In this document: positions 35,846 through 48,839 of the stretch, piece after piece | Layout: the number at the start of each line of letters is the position of its first letter | Numbering within the stretch: the first letter of the stretch is position 1 | Translations under genes and position numbers: made by a program | The notes under the pieces: generated by a model | Database searches by the model: none | Told to the model about the DNA's origin: nothing | What the model saw: only the letters and a program-made list of their open reading frames with translations | From: Cunninghamia lanceolata | Lineage: Eukaryota; Streptophyta; Pinopsida; Cupressales; Cupressaceae | DNA: 64,000 bases | NCBI GenBank assembly: GCA_027924645.1 | Contig: BSBN01000233.1 | Coordinates: 5,722,501 to 5,786,500, forward strand | Direction: 5' to 3'

Positions 35846-35857
35846 AAAGGGGGAGAT
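35846..35857 (+). promoter_or_regulatory. Polypurine tract of the old large-ORF element
   Basis: AAAGGGGGAGAT precedes the LTR start TGTTGTATATAGG. A second purine tract, CAAAGGGGGAGAAAT, lies upstream at 35796-35810 next to a near-perfect palindrome (35780-35801). The same arrangement occurs at 40584-40738 and 49935-50107 on the minus strand. Confidence 0.75.
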
Positions 35858-37833
35858 TGTTGTATATAGGTTGTCATTAATGTCAATAGTGGTATGAACT
35901 ACTATAGTGTGGAAGGTTGCAGGTGATGTCAAAGGAGATTGCAATAGTATGATGATCAATGAAGATAGTAGAATAAGAATTGTGAGATAGACAAATAAAG
36001 TGATGACTATGTGCTGAGATACTCAAAGTTGTAGACATAGAAAGTTGATCAGAGAGTTGTGAAGTCAAGGAGATGGATCAATATCATCTGTACATATTCA
36101 TACCTTATCTACTGAAGTTCATGTGTAAGTTCATATCTTAGTTATGTTGTGAAAATGACTATGTTTAAAGTGTTTGATTAGTAGAGTTGGATTTCAACTG
36201 CATGATATGAGCTCATAATGGTTGCCAATGGATAAATAAAGTTGTGAAAGCTTGAAGGAAATTTGCCTAAGTAATGTTCTAGTTAGTAAAGGGGTCACAG
36301 GCTTAGATAAATGTACTGCATATCTTTGATGTTGAAGATTCTACCATGTGGGTTGAAAGATAAGTAGGAACAGGTGCCAAGAATGTATATTCCAAGTTTC
36401 AAAGCATGAAAGTCACTGCAAAATATTTTTGGGTTAGAAGAGTGCAGGTTGCTGTGAAACAAAGTAAGTATAGTCATGGGGAGATAGGAGAATGCTGTGT
36501 ATTTCTCCGCAGATGAATATATAATGATGTAGTTTGGAGGACAGGTAAATATATGGATTAGGTATGCATGTCTCATGTTTCAAGTAATTATATGTAGTGC
36601 AATTGCATCTCCAGAGTCAGTAGTATGAAGATATACCATGGTGCTAATTGAAGTAAGCAAGAAAGATTGTTGAAGTCACCATAGTTCACCACACATTGGT
36701 AATTGACCTTTCTAATTAAATGACAAGCTCATATGATTTGCTAGTATATATTGTTCAAGTTTCAAGTGCCTATGTTCATCACAAGTATGTTTTTAATTAC
36801 TCTATCTTAAGACTAGGTAAGAAAAGTTGTTAAGGGTATTGGAATTAGAGTCTATGTGTTTGCACCAACATGTGATGACTTATAGATCATATAATTCTCA
36901 TTGTGTCGTCCGCATAATGTATCATTGTTTCCTTTGGTACCACTTTTGGTCTAGAGCTAAATGTAAGGAAGCGTAAGTGTTTTGTTTTGCTAACCTGATA
37001 CATGTTGAATTTTTCATTTGTTTTTGAATGTGTGTCTGCATGGAAGAGTCTCACAAGTTAAGATAGGACTTGATTATGCTCTATTTTTTGAACCGCACTT
37101 GGTTTCCACTTGCCGCATGTGCTATGGAGCTGACTATTATGGCCACTACACATTTCATGTTATTTGCTTCATCTTGGCCAACCAAGGAGAAAGATCTTGA
37201 TGCTTGTGGAGGATATAAATATAAGACCAAATGTGTCAAGAAAAGTATGTAGTGTATATTAAGTGAAAGTATTGATATTGTGCAAATAAACTTACCACAG
37301 AAGTAGATCTTATGATGAAATTTGGAGAGGACAAGTATGACATTGTTGCAAAAGTAATTTTTGAAGATGTGATGGTGGAGAAGTATTTCTGAAGTTGTTT
37401 TGTTATAGCAAAGGTTGATATTGTAGTTATGTAAAGATAAAATAGTGGTGTAGAGGCTAAAGTGATCAACAGATAGTTTTTGTGAAGAACATTTGAGTCA
37501 GATAAGTTTTGTATTATAGAGATTGAAGATTTGTTGTAAGTGTTGTAAATGTTTAGGGAGTTGAAGCTTCCTTCGGGTTGTAGCCCATAAATAATATTAT
37601 AACTTTGTTTTTATTTGTGAGGCTAGATTTGGACAGTAGATCCAAGTAGCTTGCTCACTGTGGTTTTTCCCTTCACATGGTTTTCCATGTAAATTTGGTG
37701 TTATGGTTGTGTGGTTTTGTGTTCTTGTATCTCTCATGCTTTAAATGTTTACATTAGCTTGAATGCTGCTGAAAATATATTAATTTGATTAAGTAATGAT
37801 TCACCCCCCCTCAGTACTTCTATGTGTTCAACA
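35858..37833 (+). repeat. 3' LTR of the old large-ORF element
   Basis: This 1976-bp LTR runs from TGTTGTATATAGG to ATTCACCCCCCCTCAG...GTTCAACA. The CACCCCC terminal block is the reverse complement of the GGGGGTGAATCA block at the ends of the copia and young-element LTRs. A TATA candidate, GGATATAAATATAAGACC, lies near 37210-37227. It is longer than its relatives (1095-1468 bp), so an unrecognised insertion is possible. Confidence 0.65.
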
Positions 37834-39106
37834 AGAAGGGATCGCAACACAATTTTGCAACTCTACTTATTGCACATGGTTTGGATGTTGTGCTCTTGTA
37901 CAAAACTATCCTTAAGGGATTTAAATCTCTGAATGATATTATTTCGCAAATTTTTTGAGGTGCTTTGGTCATTCAGTACTATAATTGAAATCATTGGTGA
38001 TAGTTGAACTTCCATCTTTGAACATATAAAATATGCTTGATGTTCTTTGTTTAGGGCTTGACCATTTTGGAGAGTAGTGTGAAGAATAATTGAATGTAGT
38101 TTCGATGAAGAAGAAGAAAATTATACTCCTAGTTTATTCTATTTGCTACAAATAAATAAAATATTCATTGTTGTTCGGTCAGTTCTTTGTTGTGTGTTTT
38201 TGTCTATTGGCTTCTCATCCTAATTGTTTGATAAGGCACTTAAGGTTTGATCTGCACTAGCCAATCTTGCTATTTCTTTGGTGAGTGCCATGGTGACACC
38301 TATCCCTTTTTGTGCCTGATCTATTTCCCTTCATGGTGGGCCATGTGAATGTTGATTTGTAGCAATCCAACTGATTGTGTAATGCCTTTGAGTTGTTAGA
38401 CTAATAATCATTTGAAGATGTCCACACCATTTATCTTAGATAATGATCAATGGTTCTATGTTCAAGAACTTGAAATGATATCCTTTGATTGGAACTAAAG
38501 GGACCCACCTTATAATTTATCATGTCACCATTTTGACCAATGGCACAATATTTAAACCTATGATACTGATATAATTTAGAGAAGCACTATGAAAACACAT
38601 GGTGTACAATTCTTTCTTTGGGAGGTAATGGAAACTAGGACCCACTTTTCTGCCAACTCAAAAATTCTAGCTAATGGCACAATGTTCCCACATTGTTAGA
38701 TTGACAACCATTGGAAATTTACACGTGTCATTGGATCTTCAACCATGTGATTGATGGGTCCACATTCAAAATCGAGGCCCACTTGTGATGATATACTCAT
38801 AGCTAACTAGTGGCATAACATGGAAAAGTTGTCAGAACTAACGTCTTCTTTATGCTGTTCCCTTCATTGGATCTTCAATCAAAATCATCAACTCAAGGAT
38901 CTTTTGCACACTCAAAAAAAAACCCATGGAGTATTTGAAAATCTTGTGACACATAAAGCTAATCCACTATACATAAAAAAATGTTCTTATTGCTTGATGA
39001 AGATATATTGTAGAATAAAATGGCTCATATGTAAGAACTTTAAAAAATTGACCCATTGAGGTAGATGAAAAGTGAAGCTCTACAATTATGATGAATCATA
39101 ACAGAT
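37834..39106. other. Unassigned sequence between elements
   Basis: I recognise no coding region or LTR end here. Two loosely similar stretches around 38490-38560 and 38640-38700 share CCCACTT and AATGGCACAAT words. Small open frames, such as 38820-39059, have no domain. Confidence 0.4.
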
Positions 39107-39115
39107 CCTCACTAT

Positions 39116-40583
39116 TGAAATTCACGAGACAACTGAGAAGGGGGTGAATCAGTTGCCTTCAAAACTTTGACCAGTTGTGAACATTAACACATAAAACACT
39201 TGTTTATTGTTATTCAGATTTAATCATGAAAACATGAGATAAGAAAATCAACACGACAACATCATCAACACATGAGACACTAGGTTTTTACATGGAAAAC
39301 CCTAAAAGGGAAAAACCATGGTGGGTGTTATCCCACAGAAATATATATGTTATAACAATACTGAAATACAGAGGCTCACTACATTAGGGCTCACTGCCCA
39401 GTATGCTCACTACAAATGTTGAGGCTCACTGCCAATGGTTGGCTCACTACCAAGGATTGGTGAACTAATTTCGTAGCATCTACTCCATGCCTAGGTTTAG
39501 TTCCATTGAAGCACAATATAAATCCTCTACTCTCCTCTTTTTACACCTTCACACTTATCTTTTCATTTTCACACCTAGATATCATTTTCACAACTACTTT
39601 ACATGCTTTTATATAATTCATCAACCTTGGAATGTACATCAAGGTCGGCATTACATTCATCAACCATTGGAACAATCTCCAAGGTTGGCATTACAAACAT
39701 ACATAGAAATAGGTCTAGACCTAAACAAAATTAGCTAAGGGAAAGATGTAAAGATGTATGTTGATCATGCCATACATTAGCTAGGACTGAAATACAATCT
39801 TCCATGCCATGACACATTTCTACAATCTTTAATGCATCTCTACAATTAGTGAAAACAACCAAGTCAGCCAAGAGTGGTGTTAACACTAAGTCTTCTAAGA
39901 ACAATCATCATCCATGATCCCAATTTCTCTTTGCAAACCAATCCAAAGGTAGGAGCACAATAAGGAGACATCCACAAGAACATTGTAATCACTAGGAACA
40001 ACCACACGATCTCTAACCACTATGTCAATAAGATTCTTCACACTGGAGCACAAGAAGAACATTGTCAATTACTGTCATAAAGAAAGGATAGCTTGCAAAC
40101 CACCAAATCATGAACCATTGGAGTTAGAGGCACTTATCATCATTTCAAACTTAACTTATGAACCACAGATCATAATACTTCAATGCAGAGCAAAACACAT
40201 TCTCCCTGTCACTAGTGAATACTCAAGAAAAGCAGTTTTCACTCTAGTGATCATAACTCACTCAAATCTTCATACTGGAGGCTCAAACTTGGAACATAGC
40301 ATCTTCATACATGCCTCTAAACAAATTTCAATCCATAGACAAAGATATTCATTCTATAAGAAATGTGGAACAATCTACTGGACTATTCTGTTGTAAACAA
40401 ATATACTCTTCTATACACTGTTTCCATTAGAGGAGCAAATTTTCTCAAAAGCACTTGGAAACTTAATATTAGGATCACTTACTTGTTACAGGAAAGCATC
40501 AACACAAGAGCACAGTTGACACCAATGACAACATTGATATGCTGACATCAATGACAACAGTGGTTAGGCACATACTTGCAACA
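39116..40583 (-). repeat. Copia LTR (3' LTR in element sense)
   Basis: This 1468-bp LTR ends CATACTTGCAACA on the plus strand. It contains the ACATGGAAAACCC block, multiple GGCTCACT words and a minus-strand TATA motif TATATAAAAGC near 39606-39616. Its outer end (TGAAATTCACGAG) has diverged from the other LTR. Confidence 0.8.
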
Positions 40584-40596
40584 ATCTCCCCCTTTG
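40584..40596 (-). promoter_or_regulatory. Copia polypurine tract
   Basis: On the minus strand AAAGGGGGAGAT abuts TGTTGCAAGTATG. A perfect palindrome, CCCTTTGACAT-CA-ATGTCAAAGGG, lies nearby at 40715-40738 beside a second purine tract. Confidence 0.75.
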
Positions 40597-41287
40597 TCAT
40601 TGATGGCAACATATGATGTGAAAAACTGTAAAGACCACTAGGACAAGATTTTCCCCCTTTCTCTTTACACATCTTCACTCTTTATTCTCTAATTTTTTCA
40701 CATGATTTCTCTCCCCCTTTGACATCAATGTCAAAGGGTACATACTTGCACGTTGTTGCTCTGATCCAACTAAACTTTCTATGTTATCAACACTTTCTTT
40801 ATCAGGAACATCTAGCTACTCCCCTTGAGAGGTAGCCCTTAAAATATCAATCTAGATCAAAGAATGAGACTTTGAGCACCACTGGACTGATGCATTCCTA
40901 TGCATCTTATTTCAAAGAAGGAGGGGTAATGACCCCTAACTTTTATCTGAGATACCCAAAAGTATCCTTAGGTAGAGGCTTAGTGAAAATATCTACAATC
41001 TAATCCTTTGTGGACACATATTCCATCTTTACTTAATTCTCTATCACCTTTTCTCTCAAAAAGTGATACCTTATAGATATATGCTTTGTTCTTGAGTGCA
41101 TCACTGCATTCTTTGAAATGTTTATAGCACTTGTATTGTCACAGAAGATTGCAACTGAATCTTCATACACAACTCTTATGTCCTTTAAAGTCTACTTCAT
41201 CCATAACACTTGAGTACAACAATATGCTACTACAATATACTCTACTTATGTAGTTGACAATGAGATTGAATCTTGCTTCTTGCTCAG

Positions 41288-42348
41288 CTATGAAACCAAT
41301 CTATTACCCAAGAAGAAAGCACCTCCACTTGTACTTTTTCTGTCATCAACATCTCTAGCCCAATATGCATCTGTATAAGCACTAAGAGTGAAATCATTAT
41401 CCTTTGGATACCATAAGCCATGATCTGATGTACCTTTTAAATACCTCAAGATTCTCTTAACTACCATCACATGTGACTCTCTTGGATCAGCTTGAAATCT
41501 TGCATCAAGCCAAATTGCATGCATTATATCAGGTCTAGTTTGAGTTAGATAAGCAATCCTCCAATCATAGATCTGTACTTTTTCTGATCAGTCTTGGGTG
41601 ATTCATTAGTTTTTCTAAAGTTGTAGCCAATTACCATAGGAGTACATATTGGTTTAGAGTCTTCCATCCTAAACTTCTTCAACAACTCTTTCACATACTT
41701 AGACTGAGATATGAAGATTCCTTTATCTGATTGATTAATTTACAGACCAAAAAAGAAATTCATTTCACCCAACATAGACATCTCAAACTCATTTTGCATT
41801 TCACCTACAAACTTCATGCACATACCTTCATTCCCTCCAGAGATAATGTCATCAACAAAGACTACAATAATTAGGATCTAATTATCATTGATTTTAAAAT
41901 ACAAATTGTTGTCTATAATTCCTTTACTAAACCGTAATTGCAACAAGTACTTGTCTAGCCTTACATACTAGGCTTTGGAGGCTTGCTTTAGTCCATACAA
42001 GGCTTTCTTTAATCTGCACACCATATCACCTTGTTTTGATAATTGACATCCTTCTGGTTCCTCAATGTAGACCTTTTCTTCTAGCTCACCATTCAAAAAT
42101 GCAGACTTAACATCCATCTAATACACTTTGAAGTCTTTGAATACTACAAATACCAAAAACATTCTAATTGCTTCAATTCTTTCCACAAGAGCTTAGGTTT
42201 CCTCAAAATCTATTTCTTTAACATTAGAGTATCCTTTGCATACCAATCTTGCTTTGTTCCTTACTACTTCTCCAATCTCATTCGTCTTGTTTCTAAAAAC
42301 CCATTTGGTGCCAATCACATTCTTATCAACAGGTCTAGGAACCAGTTC
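41288..42348 (-). pseudogene. Copia reverse transcriptase and RNase H, broken
   Basis: Minus-strand translation gives VIGTKWVFRNK and VRNKARLVCKGY near 42250-42330, [19 protein letters not shown] near 42060-42120, ALYGLKQA near 41980, and an intact catalytic FVDDIISGG near 41845-41872. The EFEMSMLGEMNFFFGL stretch follows. RNase H lies at 41288-41524, with RYLKGTSDHGLWYP and DRKSTSGGAFFLG. The FEMSMLGE and LLKKF.MED.KPI pattern resembles the SIRE lineage. Several stops prevent expression as one protein. Confidence 0.8.
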
Positions 42349-43308
42349 CTAAGTTTGATTATTTTCTATTTGCATCATCTCATCTTCCATAGCTTTTACC
42401 CAATTTTCATCATTGTATGCTTCATTCACATTTTTAGGTTCAACTTTTGAAAGCAAATAGTAATTCACTTGTTCTTCTGCAACTCTTTTCCTTGTTAATA
42501 TCCCTTTTCTTTTGTCCCCTATAATATGATCTTTAGAATAATTGATTCTTACATACTTGGGAGTCTTAGTAGCACTTTCCAAAGCCTTTTCTTCTTCACC
42601 TTGACTGTCTTCTTGTTCAACTTTTTCCTCATTTGTTATAGTAGCAGGTTCATCCGATTCATAGCCACTTAGATCTGATATTATTTCCTTGTCTTCATCA
42701 ACCTTCACATTAGCACTCTCAATGATCTTCTTAAATCTCTTATTGTAGCACCGGTAGGCCTTACTCTTGGTAGAGTATCCAAGGAAGATTCCTTCATCAC
42801 ACCTAGCATCAAATTTGCCTAAATCTTCTTCTCTTCTGATACAACATTTGCTGCCAAAAACTTTGAAATATCTCACTATAGGAGCTCTTCCATACCATAA
42901 TTCATAAGGAGTTTTAGCACTTTTACCTTTAACTTGAACTTTGTTTAGGATGTACACAATAGTATGTATGGCTTCTCTCCAGTATACTTCTAGTAGGTCA
43001 GCTTCCTTCAACATAGTCCTAGCAGGCTCTTGAACTATCCTATTTTTCCTTTCAACAACTTCATTCTACTAAGGAGTTCTAAGTGCAGATAATTGTCTCT
43101 TTATCCCTTGTTCTTCACAGAAAATATTGAATTCATTTGATGTGAACTCACCTCCTCTATCAGACCTCAAGCATTTGATCCTCATATCTAACTCATTCTC
43201 AACCATTGCCTTGAAAACTTTGAACTTGTCTAGGGCTTCAAATTTTTCTTTTAGAAAAGTAACCCAAGTCATTCTAGAATAGTCATCAATAAGCAACATA
43301 AAATACAT
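42349..43308 (-). pseudogene. Copia integrase, broken
   Basis: MLLIDDYSRMTWVTFLKEK and CLRSDRGGEFTSNEFN (43069-43308) supply the first two catalytic acidic residues. After RTP come two TAG codons and then NEVVERKNR, where copia integrases normally have a Gln-Gln-Asn-Gly stretch before the third catalytic Glu. The C-terminal part (42349-43014) has AKTPYELWYGRAPIVRYFKVFGS and an acidic tail leading to RT. Changes here fit C-to-T/G-to-A decay. Confidence 0.8.
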
Positions 43309-43569
43309 GTCACCTTATAGACTTTTTATTCTTGTGGGACCACACAGATCTATATGTACCAGCTCCAACAATACAACAGAGAATTGTTCTTTGCTTTTGA
43401 AACTTATTTTTATTTGTTTCCCAAATTGACAATCCTTGCAAATGGTGTTGGTTGGCTTCACAAGTTTAGGAAGATCTCTTATAGCCTATGGAGAGCTTAT
43501 CTTCACCAAATTGTCAAAATTGATATGACACATCCTTCTATGCCACAACCAACTCACATCTGTCTAAGC

Positions 43570-44987
43570 CAATAAATAATAATTATTAGTTCCTCTTAAT
43601 TGGTAAATGTCAAACCTTTAGTCTTCTTACCGGTAGAAATCACTACTCTAGAGCTTTCCATGATCTTGCACCCATTGTCTTTGAATCTTAGATCATAACC
43701 TTTGTCACACATCTAACCAACACTCAGAAGATTATGCTTTAAACCCTTCACATATATGGCATTATCGATTTTATGCTTTCCATCAAAAGAAATAGATCCT
43801 TTTCCACAAATCTTACGGGTTGCATTATCTCCAAACCTAACTAGTCCTCCATCATACTTTTCCAAATTCATAAACTTACTTTTGTCACCAGTTATGTGAT
43901 GTGAGCATCCATTATCAATAATCCATTCATCCTTATCTTTCTCAACCTAAACAACCAAAGCACTTTCTTCCACTAGTTTTTCTTCCTTCACACAACTAAT
44001 AGGATTAGTAGACATAAGTTCTTCTTTAATTGAAATAAACAAGCACTCATTTGCACTAGTACTAGCATCATTAGATTCATCATCTATCACACCTTCATCA
44101 TCAAGATCTCTAACATAGTATCATTTCTTTGGAACCCTAGGTCTATTCTCAAATCTTTTTCTATTCCTTTCCATTCTCTCAGGACATCTAGAAGCATAGT
44201 GACCAACCTTACCACATGTAAAACATTTGAAAGGTAATTTGCCTTTGAAATTACCTGAACCTCTTTGCAGTCTGTCAAAAAAGTTTGCTTCAGTTTCATC
44301 AAGTTCATCATTAGGTTCCACCTTGTACTTTTCAGCTCTAGAGATCTTCTCTAAAGTACTAGCTTTAAAAGTAGTCTCAATCTTCAGCAGAGCATCACCA
44401 AGTTCTCTCATCTCAAAGTCTGTAAGCTTTCCTAGAAATTGATCCTTGGTGACCTCTTTCACAGTCAGTACTTCCTCAATTGCAGCTACCTTGTGACTGT
44501 AGGATTTAGGTAATGTCCTAAGAATTTACATCACAACTTCCTTTTCCTCAATAGTTCCTCCCATAGATTTGATTCCAGTGACAAGTTCATCAACCTTTTA
44601 CATGTAGGATGTTATGTTTTCATCTTCACCCATCTTTAAACCTTCATATTTAGCTTTCAGTCCCTACAATTTGGCACTCTTTATAGATTCATCTCCTTCA
44701 TACATATTTTCCAACTTTTCCTAGACTTCTTGAGCAGTTTCATAATCCATGACCTTTATCAAATTAGTGTTAGTCAATGCACTTAACATAGCATCTCTAG
44801 CTTTTATATTTAACTCATATTCTTTGATTTTATCTTCAGTTGTCAAACCATTCGGAGGAATGGTATATTTAGTCTCTGTTGCTTTCCATACTCTATAACT
44901 AATACAAAGAAGATGGCTTTTCATGTGTATCTTCCAGGTCACATAATTCGTTCCATCAAACTGTGGAGCCTCCTTCTTGTATGGCAT
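43570..44987 (-). pseudogene. Copia Gag and protease, broken
   Basis: The likely Gag start is ATG at 44985-44987 (MPYKKEAPQFDGTNY), with the UBN2-type capsid motif TNYVTWKIHMKSHL. A single CCHC knuckle, CFTCGKVGHYASRC, lies near 44182-44223. The aspartic protease region near 43900-43945 reads WIIDNGCSHHITG, with Asn where Ser or Thr normally follows the catalytic Asp. KGLKHNLLSVGQ follows, as in copia polyproteins. Stops occur near 44120 and 43575. Confidence 0.75.
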
Positions 44988-45027
44988 CCTGGATCTACCT
45001 CTAGATGTTAAGCTTACCTCTGAGAAA

Positions 45028-45043
45028 CTTGGCTCTGATACCA
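45028..45043 (-). promoter_or_regulatory. Copia primer-binding site (initiator Met tRNA)
   Basis: On the minus strand TGGTATCAGAGCCAAG follows the LTR after two to three bases. This is the standard initiator-Met tRNA PBS of plant copia elements. Confidence 0.85.
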
Positions 45044-45045
45044 AT

Positions 45046-46507
45046 TGTTTAAATGCACCAAACAACTAAGAGGGGGTGAATCAATTGTCTTCAAAACTTT
45101 GACCACTTGTGAACATTAACACATCAAACACTTGTTTATTGTTATTTAGATTTAATCATGAAAACATGAAATAAGAAACTCAACACAACATCATCAACAC
45201 ATGAGACACTAGGTTTTTACATAAAAAACCTAAAAGGGAAAAATCATGGTGGGTGTTAGCCCACAGATATATATCTATATATATATATATATATAATAAC
45301 AATATTGACAAATAGAGGCTCATTGCAAATGTTGAGGCTCACTACCTAGATTGGCTCACTGTGCCAAGGGGTGGCTCATTGCCAAGGGTTGGCTCACTGC
45401 CAAGGATTGGTGAACTGATTTGATAGCATCTACTCCATGCCTGGGTTCGGTTCCATTGAAGCACAATGTAACTCCTCTACTCTGTTGTTTTTACACCTTC
45501 ACACTTATCTTTTCATTTTCACACCTGGATATCACTTTCACAACTACTTTACATGCTTTTAAACAATTCATCAACCTTAGAATGTACATCAAGGTCGGCA
45601 TTACATTCATCAACCATTGGAACAATCTCCAAGGTCGACATTACAAACATACATAGAAATAGGTCTGGACCTAAACAAAATTAGATAAGTAAAAGATGTA
45701 AAGATGTATGTTGATCATGCCATGCCTTAGTTGGGACTCAAATACAATCTTCCATGCCATGACACACTTCTAGAATCTTCAATGCATCTCTGCAAGTAGT
45801 GAAAACAACCAAGTTGGCCAAGACTAGTGTTAACACTAAGTCTTCTAAGAACAATCTTCATCCATGATCCCAATTTCTCTTTGCAGACCAATCCAAAGGT
45901 AGGAGCATGATCAGAAGACATCCAGAAGCACATTGTAATCACCAGGAACAACTAGACGATCTCTAACCACTCTATCAAGAAGATTCTTCACACTAGAGCA
46001 CAAGAACAACACTGTCAGTTACTGTCATAAAGAAAGGATAGCTCGCAGACAACCAAATCATGAACCATTGGAGTTAGAGGCACTTATCATCATTTCAAAC
46101 TTAACTTATGAACTGCAAATCATAATACTTCAATGTATCACCAGTGAATACTCAGAAAAAGTAGTTTTTGTTCTAGTGATCATAACTCACTCAAATATTC
46201 ATACCAGAGGCTCAAACTTGGAACATAGCATCTTCAGACATGCCTCTAAACAACTTCCAATCCATAAAAAGGATATTCATTCTATAATAACTGTAAAGGA
46301 ATCTACTAGACTATTCTGTTGTAAACAAAGATACTCTTCTATACACTATTTCCATTGGAGGAGCAAATTTTCTCAAAAGCACTTGGAAACTTAATATCAA
46401 GATCACTTGTTACAGGAAAGCATCAACACAAGAGCATAGTTGACACCAATGACAACACTGATATGTTGACATCGATGATAACACTGGCTAGGCACATACT
46501 TGCAACA
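45046..46507 (-). repeat. Copia LTR (5' LTR in element sense)
   Basis: This 1462-bp partner of 39116-40583 starts TGTTTAAATGCACC and ends CATACTTGCAACA on the plus strand, followed by CCTCA. It contains an (AT)n tract at about 45270-45295. Confidence 0.85.
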
Positions 46508-46512
46508 CCTCA

Positions 46513-48834
46513 CATGTGTGGAAGGACCTAGAAGTAGATTTTATGGATGCATGTAACTTATCAAAACATTAAAAATTCAAAACTTTGTACTTGATTGAAA
46601 GAATATTCATATTTTTCAAGGGCCTCCTACAATGACTCATGTTTTGTGTCAATTTCACTTGAAGTTATAGAAGTCCTTATCTAGATCAATCATATCCTAG
46701 TGAGAGATAGTTTTGAGCTTCTCCATGGTAGCTTTCACTTGGAACTCTAGCTGCATGAGTGGACAAAGGACCGCTTCAATTTCCTTGATGCCCAGTGTAT
46801 GAACTCAACCCCCAAAAGAGGTTTGGTGTACTTGTTTGCTTATGAGCATTGGCTTGAATTCTTATTCTTACAACACCACATCATTTTCTAGGAATGGAGA
46901 CAATAACCCTTGTTGAACTAGTGAGTTTATGTGCTCTTGTATCCCTTTCATGACTTGCTAGATAAAGTGGCTAATTGAGCTTGACACTATGTTCTCTGAA
47001 ATGTGGCTCAAGCACAATGTGAATGAGTTAGATATGATATCACACATGAACCATCTCCTTGCAATGGGTGACCTCCAAGTCACTCTCGCTCTCATGGAAA
47101 AATCCAATTGCGTGGAAGCATAACCTGGGGGTGGTTCTATTCGCATGAAAGAAGAATATCGTGGAGGGTGGTGGGATGGTTTATGGGTTGAATATGTATT
47201 AATGCTTGATGAACATGTTCTATGACCATTGTTGTGGAGATAACTATATGACCCAAAAGGTCACTAGTTCTAAGTCTCATGTTAGGGTTTCATAAGTTCC
47301 AATGCCTAGTGCTAAGACTGTTATGTTAGTTGATTATCCTAAGGTGTTCTAATCTTTTATCATGTGCTTGAATGACTTGTTGTAAGTTGTTCCTTTCCTA
47401 AATGACTCTAAGAGTGTGTTCATGTTCTTCAACTATTTGTGGTGCCAAGTGTTGACTTTTGAGTTAACTTTGTGTTGTAACCAAAGGTTTGCTACACTTT
47501 TGTTTGATTGACCTTGCGATGGAATGGAGGATTTTTTGAGTTCTTTTTGTGATTTTTATGTATGTACCTATTTATGAATGCAAAAAAATATTTTAATTCT
47601 TTATCTAATTTTTGAATGTTCTAATTAAGTATGAAGTAATATGAATCCAATCTAAGATGATTTTTCTTATGCAAAGTTTAACCTATGTTTTTGTTTTTTT
47701 ATGAATCAATTTTTGCATCTAAACTAATGAAAAGAAAATAAAAACTAACTTAAAGCAATGAAGGAAATTTAACTTAGGAAATCAAACAAAAACTATGCTA
47801 GGTAATGAAAGTAATTCTATTCTAACAATGCAAATCCTATCAAGAGAATAGAAACAATTAATATTACTTTCCCAAGTGCAATTTTGTGATCTAATTAACT
47901 ACTAAGAATATGAAAAACCTAGCATGAATTTGGCCCATGAGCCTGGCATATCCTTTGAATTCCTTCTTTTATGGAAACCTCCTCTTCTCTATAGAAGTGG
48001 GGTCCTCCTCTTAGTAGTAGGGATGAAGAAAGAAGTATGGCGAGTGGCATGAATCTGCTATGATGGATTGTATGCACAACACCATCATAAGGGAACTTCA
48101 AACATTAATGACTACCGAGGTGATAGCTCTCATGGAAGTAAGCCAAGGTAATCCCAACTTCACATGATAATGATCAACAGTAGGAATGATAAAGAAAGGC
48201 ACGTCTAGGGTCTTTGGTCCCACCTCAACAAAGAGGGTGATCGAACCAAGAGTCAGTCTAGAATGCCATCATGACATCATATAAAAATGTTAGATGGCTC
48301 ATAAACGTTCTTATACAACTCATGGATATACAAAAAATCCTCTATGGCGACATTAGTGACACATATAGGATCAATGAGAACACCTTTGACATGTTTCACA
48401 TTTACCTCTATTGTAATGTAAAGAGGTGTCTTGAACATATTGTTTTGGATGTCAGCATAAAAGAAGGAGATAACTAGCTCAGGAACAAGACATTCTTGAG
48501 TAGGATGAGAAAAAAATCCACCATATCTATCATATCATAATAAGAACAAGAAGAGGAAACATTAGGAGTTGATTCTAACACCACATAGAGGGAAGTGAGG
48601 TCAATAAAATTTGAGCTATGACGAGGCATCAGATCTGTGTAGATTTTCAGATGTTGGTTGGTAGGAGCCACTAACTTGTTACTTTTGTTATTCACACTTG
48701 AGACATGGATAATACTCTGGTTAATGAGGTCCTGTACTATGTGCTTCATAGATAGACATCACTCAGTATCATGACCTGAGACTTAGTGGAATTGACAAAA
48801 GGCCTTTGGGTCATATGAAGGCAACAAGGGCTTG
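46513..48834 (-). pseudogene. Old gypsy-type element E: protease and post-protease remnants
   Basis: This minus-strand sequence was contiguous with 56301-58104 before the young element inserted at CGAGT. MKHIVQDLINQSIIHV near 48700-48749 follows Gag knuckle-like residues, as in Tat/Athila polyproteins. The region 48310-48440 encodes TPLYITIEVNVKHVKGVLID, a retropepsin-type strand whose active-site loop reads Asp-Pro-Ile-Cys instead of Asp-Ser/Thr-Gly. KFPYDGVVHTIHH (48065-48101) and a PPPGYASTQL region (46958-47146) resemble the post-protease linker. It is cut at the left by the copia element. Confidence 0.6.
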
Positions 48835-48839
48835 CGAGT

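Larger units (their letters stand above)
23753..37833 (+). mobile_element. Old copy of the non-autonomous large-ORF LTR element, 5' end missing
   Basis: Plus-strand remnant of the same element type as 48840-56295. It has an ORF1 homologue (23755-26010), an ORF2 homologue (34760-35470), a PPT (35846-35857) and a 3' LTR (35858-37833). The 5' LTR and gag are absent because OUT inserted at 23752/23753. A gypsy-derived element (26095-34743) is nested between the two coding parts. Many stops show it is old. The 3' flank begins AGAAG, which would be the target duplication. Confidence 0.75.
39112..46507 (-). mobile_element. SIRE-like Ty1/copia LTR retrotransposon, decayed
   Basis: Minus-strand element with LTRs 39116-40583 and 45046-46507, initiator-Met PBS (45028-45043), gag, protease, integrase, RT and RNase H in copia order, and PPT at 40584-40596. 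CCTCA at 39107-39111 and 46508-46512 is the likely duplication, although four bases separate it from the first LTR. Frame breaks are frequent and often TAG. The PPT, PBS and palindromic 3' module match those of the non-autonomous elements at 48840-56295 and 23753-37833. It is inserted in or beside the old gypsy element that continues at 46513. Confidence 0.85.

Noticed and set aside
39107..39115. Copia LTR start directly after CCTCA
   Set aside because: Four bases separate the duplication from the LTR start that aligns with the partner. I report the element with this uncertainty rather than force the boundary.
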